From assembly GCF_004345825.1 (NCBI RefSeq), contig NZ_SLXM01000013.1, positions 1 to 54,690 on the forward strand: DNA of 54,690 bases, read 5' to 3'. Source of the DNA: Tenacibaculum skagerrakense. Lineage in GTDB: Bacteria > Bacteroidota > Bacteroidia > Flavobacteriales > Flavobacteriaceae. The notes beneath the pieces are model-generated. The model was not told where the DNA came from, did no database searches, and worked only from the letters and a program-made list of their open reading frames with translations. Numbering within the stretch: the stretch's first letter is position 1; each line of letters begins with the position of its first letter. Position numbers and translations under genes: made by a program. Below are positions 26,293 through 38,051 of this stretch, piece by piece.

Positions 26293-27468
26293 ATGAAAGA
26301 CAATAAAGTCCAAATTTTTGATACAACTTTAAGAGATGGTGAACAGGTGCCAGGTTGTAAATTAGATACTCAACAAAAGCTAGAAATAGCTGCTCGATTA
26401 GATACATTAGGTGTAGATATAATTGAAGCTGGTTTTCCTGTTTCAAGTCCTGGTGATTTTACTTCAGTATCTGAAATTGCGAAACTAGTAAAAAACGCCA
26501 CTGTTTGTGGACTAACTCGTGCAGTTCAAAAAGATATTGAAGTTGCTGCTGATGCTTTAAAACATGCAGTAAAACCAAGAATTCACACGGGTATAGGTAC
26601 CAGTGATTCTCATATCAAATATAAATTCAATAGTTCAAGAGATGAAGTAATTGAAAGAGCAAAACAAGCTGTAGCTTATGCTAAAAACTATGTTGATGAT
26701 GTAGAGTTTTATGCCGAAGATGCTGGAAGAACCGATAACGCTTTTTTGGCTAAAGTATGTGAAGAAGTTATAAAATCTGGAGCAACGGTTTTAAACATTC
26801 CTGATACAACTGGGTATTGTTTACCTAGTGAGTATGGTGAAAAAATTAAATATTTAAAAGATAATGTAAGAGGAATAGAAAACGTAATTCTTTCTTGTCA
26901 TTGTCATAACGATTTAGGATTGGCTACTGCGAATTCAATTGCTGGTGTTGTAAATGGTGCAAGACAAATAGAATGTACTATTAACGGAATTGGAGAACGT
27001 GCTGGAAATACTGCTTTAGAGGAAGTCGTCATGATTTTAAAACAACATCCGTATTTAGATTTACATACCAATATCAACACACAATTATTATACGATACAA
27101 GTTTAATGGTTCGTGAAAAAATGGGTATGCCAGTTCAACCAAACAAAGCCATTGTAGGTGCTAATGCTTTTGCACATAGTTCTGGAATTCATCAAGATGG
27201 AGTAATTAAAAATAGAAGTACTTATGAGATTATCAATCCAGAAGAGGTTGGTGTTACAGAAAGTGCTATTGTTTTAACAGCAAGAAGTGGTAGAGCAGCG
27301 TTAGCATACAGAGCAAAGAAAATTGGTTATGAGTTGACTAAGGTTCAACTAGACAAAGCATATCAAACTTTTTTACAGTTTGCTGATCGACAAAAAGAGG
27401 TAATCGATGAAGATATTCATGTGATTATGAAACAAATCAATAAAATTTCAAAAATAGCGATCGCATAA
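26293..27468 (+). CDS. leuA: 2-isopropylmalate synthase, short form
   Basis: A 391-residue enzyme of the DRE-TIM family that condenses acetyl-CoA with 2-oxoisovalerate, the first step of leucine synthesis. The signature [16 protein letters not shown] is at residues 9-24 and the metal-binding HxH in [15 protein letters not shown]. The second signature region [14 protein letters not shown] is present. The long LeuA form has about 510 residues and a C-terminal allosteric domain that binds leucine; that domain is absent here. A related condensing activity cannot be fully excluded, but leuCDB follow directly. Its stop codon overlaps the leuC start (TAATG). Confidence 0.93.
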   Translation: MKDNKVQIFDTTLRDGEQVPGCKLDTQQKLEIAARLDTLGVDIIEAGFPVSSPGDFTSVSEIAKLVKNATVCGLTRAVQKDIEVAADALKHAVKPRIHTGIGTSDSHIKYKFNSSRDEVIERAKQAVAYAKNYVDDVEFYAEDAGRTDNAFLAKVCEEVIKSGATVLNIPDTTGYCLPSEYGEKIKYLKDNVRGIENVILSCHCHNDLGLATANSIAGVVNGARQIECTINGIGERAGNTALEEVVMILKQHPYLDLHTNINTQLLYDTSLMVREKMGMPVQPNKAIVGANAFAHSSGIHQDGVIKNRSTYEIINPEEVGVTESAIVLTARSGRAALAYRAKKIGYELTKVQLDKAYQTFLQFADRQKEVIDEDIHVIMKQINKISKIAIA

Positions 27469-28850
27469 TGGGAAAAACATTATTTGATAAAGTTTGGGAT
27501 GCGCATGTGGTTGACACTATAGAAAATGGACCAGATGTTTTATATATCGACAAGCATTTAATTCACGAGGTAACAAGCCCTCAAGCTTTTAACGAGCTTA
27601 AAGAAAGAGGGATACCAATTGCTCGTCCTGATAAAATTGTGGCAACTGCAGATCATAATACACCAACGGTAAATCAACATTTACCTGTAAAAGATGAGTT
27701 GTCTAGAAATCAACTTAAACAATTAGAAAGAAACTGTAAAGAAAATAATATAACCTTATATGGTTTAGGACATAAATACAACGGAATTGTGCACGTAATG
27801 GCTCCTGAATTGGGAATTACACAGCCAGGCATGACAATGGTTTGCGGAGATAGTCATACATCAACTCATGGAGCATTTGGAGCAATTGCCTTTGGAATAG
27901 GTACAAGTCAAGTAGCACAGGTATTTGCGAGTCAATGTTTATTGATGCAAAAACCAAAAAGTTTGCGTGTAAATGTAAATGGAAAATTGAAAAAAGGTGT
28001 ACTTCCTAAAGATGTGATTTTATACATCATCTCGAAGTTGGGTACAAATTCAGGAACAGGTTATTTCTGTGAATATGCCGGAAATGTTTTTGAAGAAATG
28101 TCGATGGAAGGTAGAATGACCGTTTGTAATATGAGTATTGAAATGGGAGCAAGAGGAGGAATGATTGCACCAGATCAGACAACTTTTGAGTACGTAAAAG
28201 GAAGAAAATTTTCACCAACAGGCGAAAAGTTACAAGAGAAGATTGCTTACTGGAAAACCTTAGCAACAGATGAAGATGCTGTTTTTGATCAAGAGTATTC
28301 TTTTGACGCTGAAGATATAGAACCAATGGTTACTTACGGAACAAATCCAGGGATGGGAATAAAAATAACTGAAAAAATTCCTGAGAGTAACGATAAATCG
28401 TTTGAAAAATCATTAGCATACATGAATTTTTCTAAAGGTGAAAGCTTAATAGGAAAACCAATTAATTATGTATTTATTGGAAGTTGCACCAACTCACGAA
28501 TTGAAGATTTTAAAGTAGCTGCGAATTTTGTAAAAGGAAAACAAAAGGCTTCTAATGTAAATGCTTGGTTAGTTCCAGGATCACAACAAGTAGCAAAGCA
28601 AATTAAAGAAGAAGGTCTACAAGAAATATTTGAAAGTGCTGGTTTTGAATTACGCCAACCAGGTTGTTCAGCTTGTTTAGCAATGAATGATGATAAAATT
28701 CCGGAAGGCGAATATTGTGTTTCTACTTCAAACAGAAATTTTGAAGGAAGACAAGGACAAGGTGCGAGAACAATTTTAGCAAGTCCACTTGTGGCGGCAG
28801 CAACCGCAATCGAAGGGCAAATTATTGATGTAACTAAATATGTAAGCTAA
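27468..28850 (+). CDS. leuC: 3-isopropylmalate dehydratase large subunit
   Basis: A 460-residue aconitase-family protein that, with LeuD, isomerises 2- to 3-isopropylmalate. Cluster ligands are in [14 protein letters not shown] and the CxxC of GCSACLAMN. The [18 protein letters not shown] and [16 protein letters not shown] segments are typical of LeuC. Length is normal. It is linked by 1-base stop/start overlaps both to leuA upstream and leuD downstream, which suggests translational coupling and balanced subunit synthesis. Confidence 0.97.
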   Translation: MGKTLFDKVWDAHVVDTIENGPDVLYIDKHLIHEVTSPQAFNELKERGIPIARPDKIVATADHNTPTVNQHLPVKDELSRNQLKQLERNCKENNITLYGLGHKYNGIVHVMAPELGITQPGMTMVCGDSHTSTHGAFGAIAFGIGTSQVAQVFASQCLLMQKPKSLRVNVNGKLKKGVLPKDVILYIISKLGTNSGTGYFCEYAGNVFEEMSMEGRMTVCNMSIEMGARGGMIAPDQTTFEYVKGRKFSPTGEKLQEKIAYWKTLATDEDAVFDQEYSFDAEDIEPMVTYGTNPGMGIKITEKIPESNDKSFEKSLAYMNFSKGESLIGKPINYVFIGSCTNSRIEDFKVAANFVKGKQKASNVNAWLVPGSQQVAKQIKEEGLQEIFESAGFELRQPGCSACLAMNDDKIPEGEYCVSTSNRNFEGRQGQGARTILASPLVAAATAIEGQIIDVTKYVS

Positions 28851-29434
28851 TGGAAAAGTTTGTAAGATTAATAGATACAGCAATTCCCTTATCTATTTCA
28901 AATGTAGATACAGACCAAATTATACCAGCACGTTTTTTAAAAGCAACAGATAAAAAAGGATTTGGAGAGAACTTATTCAGAGATTGGCGTTTTGAAAAAG
29001 ATGGCTCTGTAAATCAAAAATTTGTTCTGAACCATCCAGAGTATAAAGGCACAATTTTAATTGCGGGAGATAATTTTGGTTGTGGATCTAGTAGAGAGCA
29101 TGCCGCTTGGGCGTTAGTTGGATATGGTTTTAAAGTAGTAATCAGTAGTTTTTTTGCTGATATTTTTAAAGGAAATGCCTTAAACAATGGATTACTTCCT
29201 GTGCAAGTTTCGGAAAAGTATTTAAACTTCTTGTTGAAAGAGGTAGAAGAGAATCCGCATACAGCAATTGAAATTTGCTTAGAAGAACAAGAAATCAGAG
29301 TTCAAGGAAGTCATTGTTCAGAAAAATTTGAAATAGATCCTTATAAAAAAGTATGCTTATTAAATGGTTATGACGATATCGACTTCTTATTAAGTAAAAA
29401 AGATAAAATAAAAAAGTACGAAGCCTCTTTATAA
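28850..29434 (+). CDS. leuD: 3-isopropylmalate dehydratase small subunit
   Basis: A 194-residue swivel-domain subunit. [14 protein letters not shown] near the N-terminus and [15 protein letters not shown] (about residues 72-86) are LeuD signatures. It pairs with LeuC encoded immediately upstream with a 1-base overlap. The leuB start follows 8 bases after its stop. Confidence 0.97.
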   Translation: MEKFVRLIDTAIPLSISNVDTDQIIPARFLKATDKKGFGENLFRDWRFEKDGSVNQKFVLNHPEYKGTILIAGDNFGCGSSREHAAWALVGYGFKVVISSFFADIFKGNALNNGLLPVQVSEKYLNFLLKEVEENPHTAIEICLEEQEIRVQGSHCSEKFEIDPYKKVCLLNGYDDIDFLLSKKDKIKKYEASL

Positions 29435-29442
29435 TATAAATT

Positions 29443-30558
29443 ATGAAATTTAATATAACTGTAATTCCCGGAGATGGAATTGGACCAGAAGTAACGGAGC
29501 AATCTATCAAAGTGTTAGAAGCCATTTCAGAAATGTATGATCACACATTTGTTTATGAAAAAGTTATGATGGGAGCCTGTGCAATTGATAAAACAGGAAA
29601 TCCATTGCCAAATGAAACTTTAGCGTCTTGTAAAAAAAGCGATGCTATACTTTTTGGAGCTATTGGTGATCCTAAATACGATAATGATCCAACAGCCAAA
29701 GTAAGACCAGAACAAGGTCTTTTAAAATTACGAAAAGAGTTAGGGTTGTTCTGCAATGTAAGGCCAGTTACCGCTTATAATTCATTATTGAAAAATTCTC
29801 CGTTAAAAGAGGAGATTATTAAAGATACTGATATCACTATTTACAGAGAACTAACTGGAGGAATTTATTTCGGAATAAAAGAGTTAAGTGATGATGGACA
29901 AATAGCTTTTGATGGATGCTCATATTCAGTGGAAGAAATTGAACGAATGGGACATTTAGCATTTAAAGCAGCTCAAAATAGAAGAAAGAAGTTAACGTTG
30001 GTGGATAAAGCTAATGTATTGGAAACTTCTAGATTATGGAGGAAAACAATTACCAAACTCGCCGAGCAATATAAAGATGTAGAGGTAGATACTATGTTTG
30101 TTGATAATGCTGCAATGCAGTTAATTTTAAATCCAAAACAATTTGATGTTATACTTACTGAAAACTTGTTTGGAGATATTTTATCAGATGAAGCAAGTGT
30201 AATTGGAGGCTCAATAGGTTTATTGGCGTCTGCATCTATTGGAGATAGAAATGCACTATTTGAACCAATTCATGGTTCGTACCCACAAGCAAAAGGAAAA
30301 GATATAGCCAATCCGTTAGCATCAATTCTTTCTGCGGCTATGCTATTAAAACATTTAGGTTTGCATAAAGAATCGTTTGTAATAGAAAAAGCGGTTCAAA
30401 AATCATTAGAATTAGGTATTACTACACAAGATATCAACTATGAGAATAGTTTCAGCACCTCAAAAGTTGGAGATTTTATTGTGGATTATATCCATAATCA
30501 AGAGGATAGTAATATTAATTTTATGAATGTCCATATGGGACAAAGTACAATAATTTAG
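29443..30558 (+). CDS. leuB: 3-isopropylmalate dehydrogenase
   Basis: A 371-residue NAD-dependent enzyme that oxidises and decarboxylates 3-isopropylmalate to 2-oxoisocaproate. N-terminal ITVIPGDGIGPEVT, substrate residues in the segment around RPEQGLLKLRKELGLFCNVRP, catalytic YFGIKELS region, the metal-binding FGDILSDEASVIGG, and the NAD-binding EPIHGSYPQAKGKDIANP are all present. It is the last gene of the leuACDB operon and is followed by a terminator 19 bases later. Confidence 0.97.
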   Translation: MKFNITVIPGDGIGPEVTEQSIKVLEAISEMYDHTFVYEKVMMGACAIDKTGNPLPNETLASCKKSDAILFGAIGDPKYDNDPTAKVRPEQGLLKLRKELGLFCNVRPVTAYNSLLKNSPLKEEIIKDTDITIYRELTGGIYFGIKELSDDGQIAFDGCSYSVEEIERMGHLAFKAAQNRRKKLTLVDKANVLETSRLWRKTITKLAEQYKDVEVDTMFVDNAAMQLILNPKQFDVILTENLFGDILSDEASVIGGSIGLLASASIGDRNALFEPIHGSYPQAKGKDIANPLASILSAAMLLKHLGLHKESFVIEKAVQKSLELGITTQDINYENSFSTSKVGDFIVDYIHNQEDSNINFMNVHMGQSTII

Positions 30559-30577
30559 TTGATTTTGTATTTGAAGT

Positions 30578-30604
30578 AAAAACACCCTTTTTAGGGTGTT
30601 TTTT
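30578..30604 (+). terminator. Intrinsic terminator of the leu operon
   Basis: The stem aaaaacaccct / agggtgttttt (30578-30588 with 30593-30603) has a 4-base loop and a T run. The following 280 bases (30605-30884) are AT-rich with no gene or structured RNA that I can support. Confidence 0.9.
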
Positions 30605-30884
30605 ATTTTGAATTATATTCAATAAAAACACTTAATTATTAAAAATAATTCAACAAAAAGAACATTTAAAACACTTTTAATTTAAATAAAAATGTTAAAA
30701 TGTGATTTTTTTTCAAAATAATGTATTTTTATTTAAATCGTAATTTCTCGGTCAATAATTAAGCATATAATAAATCTCATATGTTTTTGAAATAGCAAAT
30801 TAACATATTATAATTTTAAGCACCTTTTTTTTGACGACTTGATTTTTATTTACATCGTTTTCGCTTGTTTCACAGGGGTTTAGG

Positions 30885-30916
30885 TTTTGTTTTTTAGTTT
30901 GAACACTATAGATTTG
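30885..30916 (+). promoter_or_regulatory. Bacteroidota promoter for the porin-amt unit
   Basis: A -33 element TTTTG (30885-30889) and a -7 box TAGATTTG (30909-30916) are separated by 19 bases, close to the consensus spacing. The expected transcription start is near 30921, giving a leader of about 30 bases before the ATG at 30951. It is the clearest promoter in the window. Confidence 0.7.
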
Positions 30917-30950
30917 GGAAGCAGTTAACTAATATAAAATCTTATAATTT

Positions 30951-31976
30951 ATGTCAAACTCAAGAAAACTTAGACTAACGATTTTAGCATGTTTATTGCA
31001 AATCATGGCGTTTGCTCAAGAAGAAGCAAAAAAGAGCAAAATTTCATTCACAGGTAGTGTAGATGCTTACTACCAAACGTATCTAACAACTTCAGATACA
31101 TCAGGACAGTCTTTTGGTTCATCCTTTGCTGAAAACTCTGGATTTGCTTTGGGTATGGCAAATGTAATTGCGAGTTACAATATGGGGAAAACGGGAGCAG
31201 TTGCAGATTTAGCTTTTGGAGACAGAGGTGTAGGAGCTGTTGGTGGAGATGGAACAATTGGCGATAATAACTTTTTCGTAAACCAATTGTATGTGTATTG
31301 GAATGTTTCAGAAAAAACTACACTAACTTTTGGTCGCTTTAATACCTATTTAGGGTATGAAGTAATTTCACCGACTGGTAATTTTAACTACAGTACTTCT
31401 CATTTATTTTCAAATGGACCTTTTTCTCATGTAGGAGTAAAAGCTGATTTCTCTCTTTCGGATGATGTTAGTTTAATGGTAGCAGTAATGAATGTTACTG
31501 ATGTGAATACAAATTTAACAGGTGTTTATTCTGTTGGTGCTCAGTTAGGATATGCAAGTCAGTATCTTAATTTTTATTATGATGGAGGAGCTGGTTTAGG
31601 TTTCGAAATTGATTACACAGGAGGTTTTGACCTAATTGAAAAGCTTTACTTAGGAATCAATGCTGCATATGCCGATAACGAAGGTAACGGATTTTATGGA
31701 GCAGCTTTATATCCACAATTAGGAATAACAGATGATTTTACATTAGGGTTAAGAGGAGAGTATTTCGCAGAACTAGGAAATAATGGGTTGTTTGCTGCAT
31801 CTGATGATGATAGTGTTTTTGGAGTAACGCTTACAGGAAGTTATAAGGTTGAAAATTTCACAATTAAACCTGAGTTACGATTAGATAGCAACTCTGAAGA
31901 AGTTTTTCTAGACAATGATGGAACACCAACAAAGAGCTTAGCAGCATTTACAATCGGAGCAATCTATAGCTTTTAA
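30951..31976 (+). CDS. Outer-membrane beta-barrel protein (porin-like)
   Basis: A 341-residue protein with a signal peptide (cleavage after IMAFAQ, residue 22). The mature part alternates in short amphipathic strands with Gly and aromatic residues and ends in FTIGAIYSF, a terminal aromatic typical of outer-membrane barrels. Segments such as LTFGRFNTYLGYEVISPTGN resemble Bacteroidota porin-like proteins. It starts an operon with amt 32 bases downstream, which suggests it admits a nitrogen source or ammonium across the outer membrane; that is inference from position. Confidence 0.75.
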   Translation: MSNSRKLRLTILACLLQIMAFAQEEAKKSKISFTGSVDAYYQTYLTTSDTSGQSFGSSFAENSGFALGMANVIASYNMGKTGAVADLAFGDRGVGAVGGDGTIGDNNFFVNQLYVYWNVSEKTTLTFGRFNTYLGYEVISPTGNFNYSTSHLFSNGPFSHVGVKADFSLSDDVSLMVAVMNVTDVNTNLTGVYSVGAQLGYASQYLNFYYDGGAGLGFEIDYTGGFDLIEKLYLGINAAYADNEGNGFYGAALYPQLGITDDFTLGLRGEYFAELGNNGLFAASDDDSVFGVTLTGSYKVENFTIKPELRLDSNSEEVFLDNDGTPTKSLAAFTIGAIYSF

Positions 31977-32008
31977 TCAAAAAAGAATCAACAATAATTT
32001 ACAAGAAT

Positions 32009-33361
32009 ATGATAACTAATTTTTTATTAACTATTACAGAGCCTCAAGTGGCTGAAGATTTAGCAAAACAAGTAGAGGCTATTAAAGGAGACATGACAAT
32101 GTTGTGGATTTTAATTTCGGGTATTCTAGTGTTTTTAATGCAGGCTGGATTTACATTGGTAGAATCAGGAATGACAAGGTCTAAAAACGTGGTTAATATT
32201 GCTATGAAGAATGCATTGGATATTGCGGTAGGATCATTAGTGTTTTGGTTTGTAGGATATTCTTTAATGTACGGAGATACCAATGGTTGGATTGGTTGGA
32301 GCGGTTTTGCTTTTTACAATAAATTAGATCCTTCAGATTTATTTTTCCAAACGGTTTTCTGTGCTACTGCGGCTACTATTGTTTCAGGAGCTATTGCAGG
32401 TAGAACAAAATATACAACTTATATAGTTTTTTCTGTGGTAATGACGGCTTTTATATATCCAATCGCTGGAGGATGGCAATGGAATGGAGATGGTTGGTTA
32501 GCAAAAGAAGGATTTATTGATTTTGCTGGTTCATCTATTGTACATTCTGTTGGAGGATGGGCAGCGTTAATTGCAGCTATTTTAGTGGGTCCTAGATTAG
32601 GGAAATATACAGAAGATGGTAAAGCAGTTACTATTCCAGGTCATAATAAACTTTTAGCAACTTTAGGAGTATTCATTCTTTGGTTTGGATGGTTCGGGTT
32701 TAATGGTGGATCTCAATTAGCTTGGGGTGGAGATGATGCAGTAGGAGCATCTAAAGTGGTGTTGTTAACAAATCTAGCTGCTGCTGCAGGAACCTTAGGA
32801 GCACTTATCATTTCATGGATAAAATACAAGAAACCAAATTTAGATATGACATTAAATGGTGCTTTAGCTGGTTTAGTTAGTATAACTGCTGGTTGTGGAA
32901 ATATGTCTGAAGGTGGAGCTGTATTGGCAGGTTTAATTGGAGGTGTTATCGTTGTGTTCTCTATGGAGTTTATCGAGCAAAAATTAAAAATTGATGATGC
33001 TGTTGGAGCTGTATCTGTTCATGGTGTTGTTGGTGCTTGGGGAACTTTAGTAATTGGTTTATGGGGAGTTAACGGTGAAACTGCTATCGGTTTATTAAAC
33101 GGAGGCGGAGCTGCTCAATTTTTAACGCAACTTACAGGAACAGTAGCGTATGCTGTTTGGGCGTTATCAACTTCACTTATTTTCTTATATATACTAAAGA
33201 AAACAATAGGTTTACGTGTTACAGAAGAAGAAGAAATAGAAGGATTGGATTTATCTGAGCATGGAGCTTTAGCATATCCAGGAAAAAGAAATAGAGGAAG
33301 TCAAGAGGAAATTGAAACGTATAAAGAAGAAGAATTAGAACTAGCTGGTAGTGGAGTTTAA
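32009..33361 (+). CDS. amt: Ammonium transporter
   Basis: A 450-residue Amt/Mep/Rh family channel with 11 predicted helices. The signature region is VGGWAALIAAILVGPRLGKY, and the pore histidines are in SSIVHSVGGW and VSVHGVVGAWGTL. The C-terminal cytoplasmic tail is acidic and longer than minimal. The usual partner glnK (PII) is not adjacent. It lies between an outer-membrane barrel gene and glutamate synthase, forming an ammonium import and assimilation cluster. Confidence 0.95.
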   Translation: MITNFLLTITEPQVAEDLAKQVEAIKGDMTMLWILISGILVFLMQAGFTLVESGMTRSKNVVNIAMKNALDIAVGSLVFWFVGYSLMYGDTNGWIGWSGFAFYNKLDPSDLFFQTVFCATAATIVSGAIAGRTKYTTYIVFSVVMTAFIYPIAGGWQWNGDGWLAKEGFIDFAGSSIVHSVGGWAALIAAILVGPRLGKYTEDGKAVTIPGHNKLLATLGVFILWFGWFGFNGGSQLAWGGDDAVGASKVVLLTNLAAAAGTLGALIISWIKYKKPNLDMTLNGALAGLVSITAGCGNMSEGGAVLAGLIGGVIVVFSMEFIEQKLKIDDAVGAVSVHGVVGAWGTLVIGLWGVNGETAIGLLNGGGAAQFLTQLTGTVAYAVWALSTSLIFLYILKKTIGLRVTEEEEIEGLDLSEHGALAYPGKRNRGSQEEIETYKEEELELAGSGV

Positions 33362-33465
33362 CTTTTTAAAAAGAAGAATTCTAATAACCAATAAAGTAAG
33401 TATTGCTTAGTATTTTATAAATCGACATGTAGGAAATTAACACTTAATTGAAGCAAGCTTACTTA

Positions 33466-33498
33466 GATGAGAAATGTGTTTTATACGCATTTCTCATC
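33466..33498 (+). other. Strong hairpin without T run upstream of gltB
   Basis: An 11-bp perfect stem (33466-33476 with 33488-33498), extendable by a G-U and a G-C pair, has a 7-base loop. It sits 104 bases after amt and 40 bases before the gltB ATG. There is no T run after it, so it is not a standard intrinsic terminator. It could be a processing site, a protein-binding element or an operator. The rest of 33362-33538 shows nothing I recognise. Confidence 0.5.
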
Positions 33499-33538
33499 AT
33501 ACTCTTAAATAACCTCATTAATAAACAATCAACTTACA

Positions 33539-36500
33539 ATGGAAGATCAAGGCTTATATTTAAATGAATTTGAAAGAGATAATTGTGGAGCTGGATTTAT
33601 ATGCAATCTAAAAGGAAAAAAATCAAACCAAATAATTCACGACGCACTTGAAATTTTAATAAAATTAGAACACAGAGGTGCTGTTAGTTCTGATGGTAGA
33701 ACTGGAGACGGAGCAGGAATTTTAATTGATATTCCGCATGATTTTTTTAACCGTGTCTGTAACTTTACATTACCTGAATCTAAAGATTATGCAGTTGGAC
33801 AGGTATTTCTTCCAAAGAAATTTAATCAAAGTAGCTATTGTGAAAAAGTATTAGAAACTGAATTAAAAAAACAAGGATTACATATTTTAGGCTGGAGAGA
33901 TGTTCCAGTTGATACTTCAAATTTAGGAGCAATTGCAGCTAAAACGCAACCTAAAATCAAACAAATTTTTGTAGCTAAAGGAGAAAAAGAACTAACCGAT
34001 TTACAATTTAATGCAAAGCTTTTTGCTGCAAGAAAAATTAGTGAACATACCATTGCTAACTCAAAAATATCTGAAAGTAGTTATTTCTATCTATCAAGTT
34101 TATCTACAACAACTTTAATATACAAAGGCTTACTAATGCCCGAAGATATCGGACGATTTTATACCGATTTAAAACAACCTGATTTAGTTACTCGACTTGC
34201 TTTAGTGCATCAACGTTTTTCAACGAATACATTTCCATCTTGGGATTTGGCGCAACCATTCAGATTCATGTGCCATAATGGAGAAATTAACACGTTGAAA
34301 GGAAACGTAAAAAGAATGATGGCGAGAGAGGAATTAATGAAGTCTGATTTATTCGGTGATGATATTGATAAACTGTATCCTATTATCACTAGTGGTAAAT
34401 CTGATTCAGCTTCTATGGATATGGCTGTGGAATTGTTGTTAATGACAGGTAGATCTTTACCTGAAGTAATGATGATGTTAGTTCCTGAAGCTTGGGAGAG
34501 AGATGAAACCATGGATGAAGATAAAAAGGCTTTTTATGAGTATAACTCGTGTATTATGGAGCCATGGGATGGTCCAGCTTCTGTTCCTTTTACCGATGGT
34601 AATTTTATCGGAGCTGTTCTAGATAGAAATGGTTTACGTCCTTCGAGATATACCGTAACAAAAAGAGGAAATGTTGTAATGTCTTCTGAAATCGGAGTGT
34701 TAAATATAAAACCAGAAAATGTTGTAAAACACGGACGATTAGAGCCTGGTAAAATGTTTTTGGTAGATATGAATGCTGGTAGAATTATCGAGGATGAAGA
34801 AATTAAGAGAGAAATAGTATCTAAATATCCGTATAAAAAATGGGTAAAAGAGCATACACTTCCGTTGGCAGATATTCCTTATACTCAAAATGAAATTGTT
34901 CAAGAGAAAACCGATTATTATACACGCTTACGTTTATTTGGTTATACCACTGAAGAGATAGATCATATTATTGCGCCGATGGCTGCGGAAGGTAAGGAAG
35001 GAATTGGTTCTATGGGAACTGACACTCCATTGGCTGTTTTATCTGATAAACCGCAGTTACTGTATAATTATTTTAAGCAATTATTTGCTCAAGTAACAAA
35101 CCCACCATTAGATGGAATTCGAGAGGAAATCATCACCGATATCAGTTTGGCAATTGGTTCGGATAGAAATATTTTTGATATCGTTCCAGAACAGGCAAAA
35201 AAACTTAGAATTCAAAATCCGGTAATTTCCAACGAAGATTTAGATAAGATCAAAAATTTAGATCATGAAGATTTTAAAGCGGTAACAATTCCAATGTTAT
35301 TTCCTTTAGAAAAAGGTGTAAACGGAATTGAAAATGCTTTAGAGGGTATCTTATATAAGGCTACAGTTGCTGTTGAAGATGAAGGAGCTAATGTTATTAT
35401 TTTATCCGATAGAGGAGTTAATAAGGAATGGGCTCCAATTCCAGCATTATTAGCGTGTTCGTATTTACACAATTCAATGTACAGAAAGAAAACACGTTCT
35501 AAAATCGGGATCATCATTGAAAGTGCAGAGCCTAGAGAGCCGCATCATTTTGCAACATTATTTGGTTACGGAGCAAGCGCTATCAATCCGTATATGGTAA
35601 ATGAAATTATAGCCAAGCAAGTAAATAGCGGTGTTATTAAAGATATTGAAGTTGGCAAAGCGGTGAAAAATTTCAATAAGGCTATTGGTAAAGGATTGTT
35701 GAAGATTATGAATAAAATCGGGATTTCAACATTACATTCCTATCGTGCTTCTCAAATTTTTGAAATACTTGGTTTAAAAAAAGCTTTTACCGATAAATAT
35801 TTCCCTGGAACTCCGTCTAGAATAGGAGGAATAGGATTATATGTTTTGCAGAAAGATATTTATAAACGATGCACAGAGTCATTTAGAGATAAAAATATTG
35901 ATGCACTTCTGAATTTAGAAGTAGGTGGAGATTATCGTTGGAGGCGTAATGGAGAGCGTCATATGTTCAATCCAACAACTGTTTCTAAATTACAACAAGC
36001 TGTTCGTTCTAAAAGTAAAGAGAGTTATAAAGTTTACGCAGACAAAATCAACAAACAATCTGAAGAGTTAATGACTATTAGAGGTCTGTTTGAATTTGTG
36101 AATTTAGATCCTATTCCGATAGAGGAAGTAGAGCCTTGGACAGAAATTGTTAAACGCTTCAAAACAGGAGCTATGTCGTACGGTTCTATTAGTCAAGAAG
36201 CACATGAAAACTTAGCCATTGCGATGAATAGAATTGGAGGGAAATCAAACTCAGGTGAAGGAGGAGAAAATAAAGAACGGTTTAAAAAATTATCTAATGG
36301 TGATTCAAAAAATAGTGCTATTAAACAAGTTGCTTCTGGTAGATTCGGAGTAACTAGTAACTATTTAACAAACGCTAAAGAAATTCAAATAAAAATGGCT
36401 CAAGGAGCTAAACCTGGTGAAGGTGGTCAACTTCCAGGAAAAAAAGTATTGCCGTGGATTGCAGAAGTCAGAAATTCAACTCCTTATGTTGGGTTAATTT

Positions 36501-38047
36501 CACCACCACCTCATCATGATATTTATTCTATTGAGGATTTAGCTCAGTTAATTTTCGATTTAAAGAATGCGAATAGAGAAGCAAGAATCAATGTAAAACT
36601 AGTCTCTAAAGTTGGGGTTGGAACCATTGCTGCTGGAGTCGCAAAAGCGAAAGCCGATGTCATTTTAATTTCAGGATTTGACGGAGGAACTGGAGCTTCT
36701 CCTTTAACGTCTTTACGACATGCTGGATTACCATGGGAATTAGGAATTGCAGAAGCACAACAAACTTTGGTAATGAATAATTTAAGAGGTAGAGTTGTAC
36801 TTGAATGTGACGGACAATTAAAAACGGGACGTGATGTAGCTATTGCTTGTTTGTTAGGAGCGGAAGAGTTCGGGTTTGCTACGGCTCCTTTGGTGGCTTC
36901 AGGTTGTATAATGATGCGTCAATGTCATTTAAATACCTGCCCAGTTGGAATTGCAACACAAGATCCTGAGTTAAGGAAAAACTTTAAAGGTACACCTGAG
37001 CATGTAATTAACTTTATGTATTTCGTTGCAGAAGAACTTCGTCAAATTATGGCATCTCTTGGTTTTAGATCTATCAAAGAAATGGTTGGTCAAGTTGAGA
37101 AACTAAATGTGAATAATGCGATTAATCACTACAAAGCAAAAGGAGTTGATGTATCAGCAATACTTCATAAACCAATAACGGATGTTGATCCGGTTTTATT
37201 CAATACAGAAAAGCAAGATCATAGTTTAGAAAAAGTATTGGACTTTAAAATTGTAGATGATGCTAAAGGTGCCATCAAGAATAAAATTAAGTCTGAGTTT
37301 TCCTATGAAATTCAAAATACAAATCGTTCAGTAGGCGCTTTAATGAGTAATGAAATTTCGAAGCTTCATGGTGAGAAAGGGTTGCCTGAAGATACATTAA
37401 CATTACGATTTAAAGGTTCTGCTGGACAAAGTTTCGGAGCGTTTGCAACACATGGTTTAACAATGATTGTCGATGGTGAAACCAATGATTATTTAGGGAA
37501 AGGATTATCTGGCGCAAAAGTAATTGTGAAGAAACCTAAAGAGGCTGATTTTGTCGCAAAAGATAATATCATTGTTGGGAATGTTTGTTTTTACGGTGCC
37601 GTAAAAGGGGAAGCTTATATAAACGGAATTGCAGGAGAGCGTTTTTGTGTTCGTAATTCTGGAATCACGGCTGTTGTAGAAGGAATCGGGGATCATGGTT
37701 GTGAGTATATGACAGGTGGTACAGTGGTTGTTTTAGGAAAAACAGGTAGAAATTTCGCTGCTGGAATGAGCGGAGGAATAGCTTATGTGTATGATCCTTC
37801 TCATCAATTCAGAAATGAACTATGCAACCTTGAAATGGTTGAACTTGTTCATTTAGAAACTGAAGATCAGTATGAATTAAAGGAATTGATCTCTAAGCAT
37901 GTGAGTTATACTAAAAGTGATTTAGGAACTTCAATTTTAGAAGATTGGGAAATAAATAAAATGGATTTTATTAAAGTGTATCCAACTGATTATAGATTGG
38001 CTTTAGAGAGAATAGCGAAAGAAGAATTAACAAAAATAACAGCTTAG
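33539..38047 (+). CDS. gltB: Glutamate synthase (NADPH) large subunit
   Basis: A 1502-residue protein that makes glutamate from glutamine and 2-oxoglutarate. A 15-residue propeptide precedes Cys16 (in ERDNCGAGF), the N-terminal nucleophile of the glutaminase domain. The central and FMN-binding synthase domains follow ([41 protein letters not shown]). The [3Fe-4S] cysteines are at 1123, 1129 and 1134. The C-terminal GXGXG beta-helix covers about 1270-1480. Length is typical. It is coupled to gltD by a 4-base gap. Glutamate made here is the amino donor for IlvE encoded downstream. Confidence 0.98.
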   Translation: MEDQGLYLNEFERDNCGAGFICNLKGKKSNQIIHDALEILIKLEHRGAVSSDGRTGDGAGILIDIPHDFFNRVCNFTLPESKDYAVGQVFLPKKFNQSSYCEKVLETELKKQGLHILGWRDVPVDTSNLGAIAAKTQPKIKQIFVAKGEKELTDLQFNAKLFAARKISEHTIANSKISESSYFYLSSLSTTTLIYKGLLMPEDIGRFYTDLKQPDLVTRLALVHQRFSTNTFPSWDLAQPFRFMCHNGEINTLKGNVKRMMAREELMKSDLFGDDIDKLYPIITSGKSDSASMDMAVELLLMTGRSLPEVMMMLVPEAWERDETMDEDKKAFYEYNSCIMEPWDGPASVPFTDGNFIGAVLDRNGLRPSRYTVTKRGNVVMSSEIGVLNIKPENVVKHGRLEPGKMFLVDMNAGRIIEDEEIKREIVSKYPYKKWVKEHTLPLADIPYTQNEIVQEKTDYYTRLRLFGYTTEEIDHIIAPMAAEGKEGIGSMGTDTPLAVLSDKPQLLYNYFKQLFAQVTNPPLDGIREEIITDISLAIGSDRNIFDIVPEQAKKLRIQNPVISNEDLDKIKNLDHEDFKAVTIPMLFPLEKGVNGIENALEGILYKATVAVEDEGANVIILSDRGVNKEWAPIPALLACSYLHNSMYRKKTRSKIGIIIESAEPREPHHFATLFGYGASAINPYMVNEIIAKQVNSGVIKDIEVGKAVKNFNKAIGKGLLKIMNKIGISTLHSYRASQIFEILGLKKAFTDKYFPGTPSRIGGIGLYVLQKDIYKRCTESFRDKNIDALLNLEVGGDYRWRRNGERHMFNPTTVSKLQQAVRSKSKESYKVYADKINKQSEELMTIRGLFEFVNLDPIPIEEVEPWTEIVKRFKTGAMSYGSISQEAHENLAIAMNRIGGKSNSGEGGENKERFKKLSNGDSKNSAIKQVASGRFGVTSNYLTNAKEIQIKMAQGAKPGEGGQLPGKKVLPWIAEVRNSTPYVGLISPPPHHDIYSIEDLAQLIFDLKNANREARINVKLVSKVGVGTIAAGVAKAKADVILISGFDGGTGASPLTSLRHAGLPWELGIAEAQQTLVMNNLRGRVVLECDGQLKTGRDVAIACLLGAEEFGFATAPLVASGCIMMRQCHLNTCPVGIATQDPELRKNFKGTPEHVINFMYFVAEELRQIMASLGFRSIKEMVGQVEKLNVNNAINHYKAKGVDVSAILHKPITDVDPVLFNTEKQDHSLEKVLDFKIVDDAKGAIKNKIKSEFSYEIQNTNRSVGALMSNEISKLHGEKGLPEDTLTLRFKGSAGQSFGAFATHGLTMIVDGETNDYLGKGLSGAKVIVKKPKEADFVAKDNIIVGNVCFYGAVKGEAYINGIAGERFCVRNSGITAVVEGIGDHGCEYMTGGTVVVLGKTGRNFAAGMSGGIAYVYDPSHQFRNELCNLEMVELVHLETEDQYELKELISKHVSYTKSDLGTSILEDWEINKMDFIKVYPTDYRLALERIAKEELTKITA

Positions 38048-38051
38048 TATT

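Noticed and set aside
30605..30884. Possible ncRNA in the long gap upstream of the porin-like gene
   Set aside because: The stretch is AT-rich with homopolymer runs; no stable hairpin, reading frame or promoter-terminator pair was seen apart from the promoter at its 3' end.
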